A program made the position numbers and the translations under genes. DNA of 11,813 nt from Pedobacter sp. UBA1951 (GTDB taxonomy: Bacteria; Bacteroidota; Bacteroidia; Sphingobacteriales; Sphingobacteriaceae), in the NCBI GenBank assembly GCA_002336465.1, contig DDEP01000159.1:1-11813 (forward strand), in the 5' to 3' direction. This document shows, in pieces, positions 6,434 through 11,813 of this stretch (within the stretch, counting starts at the first letter, position 1; every line of letters begins with the position of its first letter). Below the pieces are notes generated by a model, which was not told the origin of the DNA, did no database searches, and was given only the letters and a program-made list of their open reading frames with translations.

Positions 6434-8041
6434 ATGAAAAAGAATAACCGTTCTGCCTTACTGCTGGCTTTAATTTACGTGGTGTTTTTAGTTGGAGGTA
6501 TGTATCTGGGTTACAAACTTCTGAGCCGACCTGAATTTGAGGGTAGTAAACAGGTAATGGACACCACCTCCAAAAACGATAGGGTAGAGGACATCATTCA
6601 TATCATCAAGAAAAAGTATGTAGATGAAGTTAGTACCTCTCACTTAAAAAACGATACCCCTATAGATAGTATTTTAAACCAGTTAGATCCACATACTACT
6701 TATTTGCCACCTGCTAAAGCAGAAGAATTGAGCCAATCTTTAGATGGTAATTTTGAAGGGATTGGGGTTGAGTATTATATTTTGAATGATACCCTTTTGG
6801 TTACCAATGTTTTAAAAGATGGTCCAGCTTTTTCTTCGGGCTTGAAGCAAGGCGATAAAATTTTAAAGATCGATAGCGTGATGGTTAGTGGTAAATCTTT
6901 ACCACGTTCTGAAATGACGGGAAGGATAAAAGGGAAAAAGGGGAGTTATGTAAAGTTACAGATCTTACGTCAGGGACAAAGTAATCCTCTTTCTTTAAAT
7001 ATCAAAAGAGGGCGTGTAGAAGTAAGTAGTATTGATGCCGCTTATATGCTGAATGCCGAAACTGCTTATATCAAAATCAGCAGGTTTGGTGCAAATACCG
7101 ATGCAGATTTTATTAATGCTATCAAAGCTTTAAAGGCCAAAGGCATGAAAAAGATGATTTTGGATTTGAGAGATAATGGCGGTGGCTATTTAAGTGCTGC
7201 AACCGGATTAGCCAACCAATTTTTTCCTGAAAACAAACTAATTGTTTATACCGAGGGTAAGCACGAACCCCGAACAGATTATCTTACCACGGGTGGTGCC
7301 GAGTTTGCACAAGGAAAAGTTGCCGTACTAATTAACGAGAATTCAGCTTCTGCCAGTGAGATTTTTGCAGGCGCTATCCAAGATCTAAACCGTGGCATTA
7401 TTGTAGGACGCAGGTCTTTTGGAAAGGGTCTTGTGCAAGAACAGTTTGCATTTGAAGACGGGGCCGCTTTGAACCTAACGGTAGCAAGATATTATACACC
7501 GCTGGGCAGGAGTATCCAAAAATCATATAAAAATGGACTAAAAGCCTATCAACACGAAATTGAGGATAGATTAAATACTGGTGAACTTACTGCAGAGGAT
7601 AAGCAGATAGATAGCATTAACAAAACCATGTCATATGTAGTTAAAAATGGCAAAAAGGTTTTTGTGGGCGGAGGCATACAACCAGATATTTATGTGAAAC
7701 TAGACACCGTAGGCTATAACAAATTTTACGCAGGCTTACAGAGTAAGAACATATTGATCGATTTTGTTTTTGATGTATTGTCTGGCCGGTACAATGCTGA
7801 TCAATTGAGCCAAAATTTAAATACTTTTACCATAAGCGAACAGGATTTTATAGATTTCTTGAAGTATGCGAAACAAAAACAGGTTACGGCAGATGCTAAA
7901 CAGGTTAATGCTGCCAAACCTTTGATCTATAATGCTCTTAAAATAATGCTTAGTAAGTTTTATTTAGGCGATTCGGGTTATTACAAGACCTTGAATTTGA
8001 ATGATAATATGGTAAAGCAAGCATTGAATGCCCTCCAATAA
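6434..8041 (+). CDS. S41 family carboxy-terminal processing protease with PDZ domain
   Basis: A 535-residue serine protease of the CtpA/Prc family, which trims or degrades envelope proteins from their C-terminus. Residues 8-28 form one hydrophobic segment after a short basic start (MKKNNR), either a signal peptide or an N-terminal anchor, so the enzyme should face the periplasm. A PDZ domain spans about 100-190 (FEGIGVEYY, GPAFSSGLKQGDKILKID). The protease domain follows (LDLRDNGGGYLS at 243-254). The catalytic dyad is visible: S306 in NSASASEIFAGA and K331 in SFGKGLVQ, 25 residues apart as in E. coli Prc (S430/K455), with Q335 four residues on. The roughly 110-residue C-terminal extension after about 425 has no motif I recognise. 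It is divergent from murQ. An involvement in cell-wall turnover, as for some CtpA relatives, is possible but only inferred. Confidence 0.95.
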   Translation: MKKNNRSALLLALIYVVFLVGGMYLGYKLLSRPEFEGSKQVMDTTSKNDRVEDIIHIIKKKYVDEVSTSHLKNDTPIDSILNQLDPHTTYLPPAKAEELSQSLDGNFEGIGVEYYILNDTLLVTNVLKDGPAFSSGLKQGDKILKIDSVMVSGKSLPRSEMTGRIKGKKGSYVKLQILRQGQSNPLSLNIKRGRVEVSSIDAAYMLNAETAYIKISRFGANTDADFINAIKALKAKGMKKMILDLRDNGGGYLSAATGLANQFFPENKLIVYTEGKHEPRTDYLTTGGAEFAQGKVAVLINENSASASEIFAGAIQDLNRGIIVGRRSFGKGLVQEQFAFEDGAALNLTVARYYTPLGRSIQKSYKNGLKAYQHEIEDRLNTGELTAEDKQIDSINKTMSYVVKNGKKVFVGGGIQPDIYVKLDTVGYNKFYAGLQSKNILIDFVFDVLSGRYNADQLSQNLNTFTISEQDFIDFLKYAKQKQVTADAKQVNAAKPLIYNALKIMLSKFYLGDSGYYKTLNLNDNMVKQALNALQ

Positions 8042-8047
8042 TATTTT

Positions 8048-8082
8048 TTGTTGCTTTGCCAACAATTAAAATACCGATTGGC
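8048..8082 (+). terminator. Weak candidate terminator after the protease gene
   Basis: Two overlapping short stems are possible: TTGTTG/CAACAA (8048-8053 with 8060-8065) and GCCAA/TTGGC (8058-8062 with 8078-8082). The second is followed by a T-rich run (TCTATTTTTACTTTTC). Both are short and AT-rich, so the call is tentative. The rest of the 171-base spacer to 8212 is AT-rich and holds the next gene's promoter. Confidence 0.3.
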
Positions 8083-8161
8083 TCTATTTTTACTTTTCTT
8101 TTTGATTTAATATTTTGTTTATTCTTTTCTTTTGGAATTTTATTTTGAATTGAAATTATTA

Positions 8162-8193
8162 TTTGAAATATAGTTTTACTGAACGTAGTTTTG
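8162..8193 (+). promoter_or_regulatory. Promoter of the histidine decarboxylase-like gene
   Basis: TTTG (8162-8165), a 20-bp spacer and TAGTTTTG (8186-8193) match the Bacteroidota promoter consensus at every defined position. The predicted start at about 8199 leaves a leader of about 14 nt before the ATG at 8213. The decarboxylase therefore has its own transcription unit. Confidence 0.75.
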
Positions 8194-8212
8194 TGTTTCA
8201 AATTTATAATCA

Positions 8213-9343
8213 ATGCCGATACAAAATTTATTGCCTGGAGACCAAAAGACTTTGCAGAATCTGTTGCAAAAAGTAAAGACCAATACAGACCATTTTATGG
8301 GTTACCCGGTATCTAAAGATTTTGATTATACCGATTTGCTGCCTTTTTTAAATTATCCAATGAATAATCTTGGAGATCCTTTTGTGGACTCTACCTACGC
8401 TGTGGATTCAAGGGAAATGGAAAAAGAAGTGATTGCTTTTTTTGCTTCTTTGTTTAGGGCTAATTTAGACGACTGGTGGGGCTATGTAACCAATGGAGGG
8501 TCAGAAGGAAACCTGTATGGCTTGTACTTAGCTCGCGAACTTCATCCTAAAGGAATGGTTTATTATTCTGAAGCTACGCATTATAGCGTACAGAAAAATC
8601 TGCATTTGTTAAATATGCCCAATATCGTAATTAGCGCTCAGGAAAATGGCGAGATAGACTATGAAGATTTGGAAAGAACAATTGGCATGAACAGGCATAT
8701 CCCTGTAATTATTATGGCTAATATTGGTACCACCATGACCGAGGCGCGGGATGATATTGCCAAAATCAAAACGATATTGAAGAAATTAGCCATCAAGAAT
8801 TACTATATCCACGCTGATGGTGCCTTATCGGGTAGTTACAGTGCTTTTATTGAACCGAGGCCAGCATTTGATTTTGCCGATGGTGCAGACAGCATTGCCA
8901 TAAGCGGACACAAATTTTTCGGTTCGCCGATGCCTTGCGGTGTAGTAGTTGTAAAGAAATCTAATCGTAACCGTATAGCTAGATCTGTAGCTTATATTGG
9001 TAGTATGGATACCACTATAACAGGATCAAGAAACGGACATAGTCCTTTGTTCTTATGGTACACGATTAAAAAATTAGGTATAGAAGGCTTGCGTGAACGT
9101 GCGGTACACAGTTTAGAAATTGCCCGATACGCTACTGATAAGCTGAATGAGATAGGGGTAAAAGCATGGCGTAATCCTAATACCATAACAGTTAATTTTC
9201 CTGCACCTGATCCAATTATAAGACAAAAATGGCAGTTGGCATCAGAAAACGGTTGGTCGCATATCATCTGTATGCCAAACGTGCAAAAAGAACATATTGA
9301 TGTCTTAATTGCCGAAATGGCAGCGCAACCAGTTCTGATTTAA
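8213..9343 (+). CDS. hdc: Group II PLP-dependent amino acid decarboxylase, probable histidine decarboxylase
   Basis: A 376-residue cytosolic fold-type I PLP enzyme, close in length and sequence to the Morganella-type histidine decarboxylase (378 aa), which makes histamine and CO2 from L-histidine. Visible matches include GYPVSKDFDY at 30-39, WGYVTNGGSEGN at 89-100, ATHYSV at 121-126 (H123 stacks on the PLP ring), HADGALSG at 200-207 (D202 contacts the pyridine nitrogen), SGHKFFGSP at 231-239 (K234 forms the Schiff base), TGSRNGH at 270-276 and AWRNPNTITVNF at 318-329. The Morganella serine attacked by fluoromethylhistidine (S322, from memory) appears to be T324 here. Plant serine decarboxylases are close relatives, so serine is an alternative substrate. 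No histidine/histamine antiporter, siderophore or amine-catabolism gene adjoins it. The enzyme class is secure; the substrate is less so. Confidence 0.85.
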   Translation: MPIQNLLPGDQKTLQNLLQKVKTNTDHFMGYPVSKDFDYTDLLPFLNYPMNNLGDPFVDSTYAVDSREMEKEVIAFFASLFRANLDDWWGYVTNGGSEGNLYGLYLARELHPKGMVYYSEATHYSVQKNLHLLNMPNIVISAQENGEIDYEDLERTIGMNRHIPVIIMANIGTTMTEARDDIAKIKTILKKLAIKNYYIHADGALSGSYSAFIEPRPAFDFADGADSIAISGHKFFGSPMPCGVVVVKKSNRNRIARSVAYIGSMDTTITGSRNGHSPLFLWYTIKKLGIEGLRERAVHSLEIARYATDKLNEIGVKAWRNPNTITVNFPAPDPIIRQKWQLASENGWSHIICMPNVQKEHIDVLIAEMAAQPVLI

Positions 9344-9373
9344 GAGCTGCAACAATTATAAAATTAACGCTCT
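9343..9373. terminator. Possible bidirectional terminator between the convergent hdc and der genes
   Basis: The 31-bp gap between two convergent genes contains AGAGC/GCTCT (9343-9347 with 9369-9373) enclosing AATT-ATAA-AATT. The stem is short and has internal loops. The position suits a shared terminator, but the sequence support is modest. Confidence 0.3.
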
Positions 9374-9374
9374 C

Positions 9375-10676
9375 TTATTTCTGCCTGAAATAGATTTGGA
9401 TAGGTACTCCCGAAAAATCGAAATTCTCACGAAGCTTGTTCTCTAAAAAGCGTTTATAAGGCTCCTTAATATATTGTGGCAGGTTACAGAAGAATGCAAA
9501 CATAGGTGCTACCCCATTGATCTGTGTAATGTATTTGATCTTGATGTATTTTCCTTTTGTAGCCGGTGGAGGATAATTCTCGATAATAGGCAACATCACA
9601 TCATTTAACTTAGAAGTAGGTATTTTTTTGCTGCGGTTATGGTAAACCTCCAGAGCAGTTTCAACTGCTTTAAAAATACGCTGCTTGTTCAGTACTGAAG
9701 TGAAAATCACGGGAATATCAGTAAAAGGTTGTAATTTTTCTTTGATTTGATCTTCAAAAACCTTCATGGTCTTGTTGTTCTTCTCGATCAAATCCCATTT
9801 ATTCACTAAGATTACAATGCCTTTCTTGTTCTTTTCAGCTAAATGGAAGATGTTGATATCTTGAGCTTCTAGACCCTCTATTGCATCTAACATTAAAATA
9901 CATACATCGGCTTCTTCCAAAGCCTTAATGGTACGCATTACCGAATAAAACTCTATGTTTTCCTTAACCTTGGTTTTTTTACGTAGTCCGGCAGTATCTA
10001 TGAACATGAACTCATGTCCAAATTGGTTATAATGTATATGGATTGAATCGCGGGTAGTGCCAGCAATAGGAGTTACGATATTACGCTCTTTACCCATTAA
10101 GGCATTAACTAAAGATGATTTACCCACATTAGGGCGACCAATTATGGTAATTTTAGGCAACTTACTTTCTTCTTCCTCAACATTCTCTAGATGACTTACC
10201 ACCTGATCAAGCAAATCGCCTGTGCCCGAACCCGTCATTGAAGATATGGTATAGATGTCGCCTAGGCCTAAACTGTAGAATACAGCAGAATCGTGTTCAA
10301 GATTATTGTTATCAACCTTGTTTACCACTACAAAAACAGGTTTTTTGCTGCGGCGCAAAATATCGGCTATTTCATCATCTAAATCAGTTACACCCGTAGT
10401 TACATCAACCATAAAAAGCAAAACAGAAGCTTCTTCAATGGCAATAGCTACCTGCTCACGTATGGCTGCTTCAAAAACATCGTCAGAGCCAGCAACATAG
10501 CCGCCAGTATCTATTACAGTAAATTTTTTATCGGTCCATTCTGCAACGCCATAATGCCTGTCGCGTGTTACACCACTAAAATCGTCAACAATAGCTTTTC
10601 TGCTTTCCGTTAAACGGTTAAAAAGCGTTGATTTGCCTACGTTGGGTCTTCCTACAATTGCTATAATGTTGCTCAT
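9375..10676 (-). CDS. der: Ribosome biogenesis GTPase Der (EngA)
   Basis: Essential cytosolic GTPase with two tandem G domains that acts in assembly of the 50S ribosomal subunit. Its 433 residues fit the family range (about 436 in B. subtilis, 490 in E. coli). Domain 1 has GRPNVGKST at 9-17, DTGG at 56-59 and NKVD at 119-122. An acidic linker (ENVEEEESK, about 164-172) leads to domain 2, with GRPNVGKSS at 180-188, DTAG at 227-230 and NKWD at 292-295. The C-terminal KH-like domain (about 350-433) ends with the typical ENFDFSGVPIQIYFRQK. The ATG at 10676 places the P-loop at the normal distance. It follows era on the same strand after a 112-bp gap that holds a hairpin and a possible promoter, so it may be transcribed both with era and independently. 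No anomaly seen. Confidence 0.98.
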   Translation of the reverse strand: MSNIIAIVGRPNVGKSTLFNRLTESRKAIVDDFSGVTRDRHYGVAEWTDKKFTVIDTGGYVAGSDDVFEAAIREQVAIAIEEASVLLFMVDVTTGVTDLDDEIADILRRSKKPVFVVVNKVDNNNLEHDSAVFYSLGLGDIYTISSMTGSGTGDLLDQVVSHLENVEEEESKLPKITIIGRPNVGKSSLVNALMGKERNIVTPIAGTTRDSIHIHYNQFGHEFMFIDTAGLRKKTKVKENIEFYSVMRTIKALEEADVCILMLDAIEGLEAQDINIFHLAEKNKKGIVILVNKWDLIEKNNKTMKVFEDQIKEKLQPFTDIPVIFTSVLNKQRIFKAVETALEVYHNRSKKIPTSKLNDVMLPIIENYPPPATKGKYIKIKYITQINGVAPMFAFFCNLPQYIKEPYKRFLENKLRENFDFSGVPIQIYFRQK

Positions 10677-10745
10677 TCTGATTTGTTTTTGGGTGCACCA
10701 GCTTTACTACATAAAAGTTTGCTGATACATTATGGTGTTTATAAG

Positions 10746-10771
10746 CCTGAAACGGAAAAACCGAGTTCAGG
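10746..10771 (-). other. Hairpin in the era-der gap
   Basis: CCTGAA/TTCAGG (6 bp) encloses CGG/CCG (3 bp) and a five-base loop, with a small internal loop between the stems. On the minus strand no U-tract follows, which argues against a simple terminator for era. If the adjacent -7 element is used, the hairpin would sit at the very 5' end of the der mRNA and could protect it or act in translation. Confidence 0.45.
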
Positions 10772-10777
10772 AATTTG

Positions 10778-10785
10778 CAAAAATA
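10778..10785 (-). promoter_or_regulatory. Possible -7 element of a der promoter
   Basis: On the minus strand TATTTTTG is a perfect TANNTTTG element just after the era stop codon. The upstream TTTG box is poor (TTTC with an 18-bp spacer). The predicted start at about 10772 would give a der leader of about 96 nt starting with the hairpin at 10746-10771. Confidence 0.35.
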
Positions 10786-10788
10786 CAG

Positions 10789-11667
10789 TTAATTTTCGTA
10801 GCCGAAATTTTTTAAGTAATTCTTTTTGCTGCGCCAATCAGGTACCACTTTTACAAATAGTTGTAAAAACACCTTCTGCTCTATAAATTTCTCAATGTCT
10901 TTGCGTGCTTCTGTACCAACTTTTTTTAATGCGCTACCTCCTTTACCTATCAAGATGTTTTTCTGCGAATCGCGTTCAACAATGATTTCGGCACTAATAC
11001 GAGTAAGCCCATCTTCTTCTTTAAAAGAAGTAATGATCACTTCGGTACTGTAAGGGATTTCTTTCTGGTAATTCAAAAATATCTTTTCTCTGATGATCTC
11101 TGAAACAAAAAAACGCAAATGTCTATCTGTAAGATCTTCTTTGTCGTAATAAGCGGGATGCTCAGGCAAATGCTCTAAAATAAGTGGTAGCAAGCCCTCC
11201 AGGTTGTATTGATGCAATGCCGAGATAGCAAAAATATACAAAGGATTAAGTTTCTGTTGCCAATAAGCAGTCTTTTCGGTAACCAGTTCTTGTGTAGCCG
11301 TATCAATCTTGTTGATCAATACCACTAAAGGAATATTACTGTTCGCAATTTTTTCTAAAACATCATTTTCATCATGTTTTTCATGTATATCGGTTACAAA
11401 CAAGATCAGGTCGGCATCTGATAAGGATAAGCTAACGGCGCTCATCATCGAATCTTGTAATTCGTATTTAGGTTTGATAATTCCGGGAGTGTCAGAAAAA
11501 ACAATCTGGTAATCTTCTGTGTTTACTATACCCAATATACGGTGACGCGTGGTCTGTGCTTTAGGTGTAATAATAGATAGTTTTTCGCCCACTATGGCAT
11601 TCATTAACGTAGATTTCCCTACGTTAGGTTTACCAATAATACTTACAAAGCCTGCTTTATGTGCCAT
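10789..11667 (-). CDS. era: GTPase Era, 30S subunit assembly factor
   Basis: Essential GTPase that binds the 3' end of 16S rRNA and helps mature the 30S subunit. Its 292 residues are close to the roughly 300 of E. coli Era. The N-terminal G domain shows GKPNVGKST at 12-20 (P-loop), switch I around AQTTRHRILGI at 37-47, DTPG at 59-62, NKID at 119-122 and SAL at 149-151. The C-terminal KH domain (about 205-285) has the RNA-binding GKGGSALKKVGTEAR at 241-255. The ATG at 11667 gives the usual short lead-in MAHKAGFVSIIGKPN. It lies upstream of der on the same strand, so two ribosome-assembly GTPases of opposite subunits are clustered, and it is divergent from a tRNA gene whose promoter lies in its upstream region. 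No anomaly seen. Confidence 0.98.
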   Translation of the reverse strand: MAHKAGFVSIIGKPNVGKSTLMNAIVGEKLSIITPKAQTTRHRILGIVNTEDYQIVFSDTPGIIKPKYELQDSMMSAVSLSLSDADLILFVTDIHEKHDENDVLEKIANSNIPLVVLINKIDTATQELVTEKTAYWQQKLNPLYIFAISALHQYNLEGLLPLILEHLPEHPAYYDKEDLTDRHLRFFVSEIIREKIFLNYQKEIPYSTEVIITSFKEEDGLTRISAEIIVERDSQKNILIGKGGSALKKVGTEARKDIEKFIEQKVFLQLFVKVVPDWRSKKNYLKNFGYEN

Positions 11668-11689
11668 CTTCTATATTTTTTAAAAAAAA

Positions 11690-11721
11690 TTTGCGATACA
11701 AAGAAACGAATTATATCTTTG
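11690..11721 (+). promoter_or_regulatory. Promoter of the tRNA gene
   Basis: TTTG (11690-11693), a 20-bp spacer and TATCTTTG (11714-11721) match the Bacteroidota consensus at every defined position. Predicted initiation at about 11727 gives a 5' leader of about 55 nt that RNase P would remove. Confidence 0.75.
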
Positions 11722-11729
11722 CATTCCAA
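11699..11729 (-). promoter_or_regulatory. Candidate era promoter overlapping the tRNA promoter
   Basis: On the minus strand TTGG (11726-11729), a 19-bp spacer and TTTCTTTG (11699-11706) fit TTTG / TANNTTTG with one mismatch in each box. The predicted start near 11693 leaves a leader of about 26 nt to era. It overlaps the stronger, opposite-facing tRNA promoter. The weak boxes make this tentative. Confidence 0.35.
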
Positions 11730-11739
11730 TTCGGAACAA

Positions 11740-11757
11740 GTGTTAAGGATTTAACGC
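11740..11757 (+). other. Small hairpin in the tRNA 5' leader
   Basis: GTGTTAA and TTAACGC can pair over 7 bp (one G-U pair) around the loop GGAT. It lies between the predicted start and the mature tRNA 5' end. It could assist RNase processing or simply be fortuitous. Confidence 0.35.
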
Positions 11758-11781
11758 AAAAATGAGAAGAGTTGTATATAG

Positions 11782-11813
11782 TGCGGGGTGGAGCAGTTGG
11801 TAGCTCGTCGGGC
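11782..11813 (+). tRNA. tRNA, 5' part only, most likely initiator tRNA-fMet
   Basis: The last 32 bases read as the 5' part of a tRNA. The acceptor strand is TGCGGGG (11782-11788), followed by T8 and G9. The D arm is GAGC-AGTTGGTA-GCTC (11791-11806). After G26 comes the anticodon 5' strand TCGGG (11808-11812) and C32. The acceptor, D arm and anticodon strand match E. coli initiator tRNA (CGCGGGG, GAGC, TCGGG), and the run G29-G31 is the initiator hallmark for entry into the ribosomal P site. The window ends one base before the anticodon loop's U33, so the CAU anticodon and the expected weak 1-72 pair cannot be checked. Confidence 0.88.

Noticed and set aside
8042..8212. Small RNA or riboswitch in the AT-rich spacer before hdc
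   Set aside because: Only short weak stems and a promoter are visible; no conserved RNA motif recognised.
7950..8213. Minus-strand open frame across the end of the protease gene and the spacer before hdc
   Set aside because: Lys/Ile-rich translation typical of AT-rich non-coding DNA, antisense to the protease 3' end, and its start region overlaps the hdc promoter.
10683..10886. Plus-strand open frame over the era-der gap
   Set aside because: Overlaps the 3' end of era in antisense and the hairpin region; no family resemblance.
1..11813. Mobile elements, CRISPR arrays, phage or defence genes
   Set aside because: No direct-repeat array, transposase, integrase or terminal inverted repeats found; all long frames are ordinary chromosomal genes.

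Overview
The window looks like chromosomal housekeeping DNA from a member of the Bacteroidota, most likely the Sphingobacteriaceae (Pedobacter-like). That placement is inferred from AT-rich DNA, protein sequences of Bacteroidota flavour, the absence of clear Shine-Dalgarno motifs, and promoters of the phylum's TTTG / N19-21 / TANNTTTG type in front of several genes. No mobile element, CRISPR array, phage gene or defence system was seen.

Left block (1-4046, minus strand): a full-length cobalamin-dependent methionine synthase gene, metH. It is preceded by a 116-nt leader segment, a SAM-I (S-box) riboswitch and a promoter whose predicted start falls at the first base of the aptamer. The 342-base gene-free stretch 3705-4046 is therefore almost fully explained: leader hairpin, riboswitch, promoter, and the strong terminator of the operon to its right.

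Middle block (4047-6306, minus strand): a probable three-gene operon in the order murQ (MurNAc-6-phosphate etherase, cell-wall recycling), an unrecognised acidic 188-residue protein, and a Bax-inhibitor-1/YccA-family membrane protein. It runs from a promoter at 6335-6367 to the hairpin terminator at 3983-4012.

Right-middle block (6307-9343, plus strand): a secreted or membrane-anchored S41 carboxy-terminal processing protease divergent from murQ, then a 171-base AT-rich spacer, then a group II PLP decarboxylase closely resembling Gram-negative histidine decarboxylase and driven by its own near-perfect promoter.

Right block (9344-11813): der and era, two ribosome-assembly GTPase genes in tandem on the minus strand, meeting the decarboxylase gene tail to tail. 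Divergent from era is the first 32 nt of a tRNA, most likely initiator tRNA-fMet, cut by the window edge just before its anticodon.

I did not find a convincing undescribed system. The points most worth a second look are the unclear expression platform of the metH riboswitch, the true substrate of the orphan decarboxylase, the unknown protein between murQ and the BI-1 gene, and the overlapping era / tRNA promoters.
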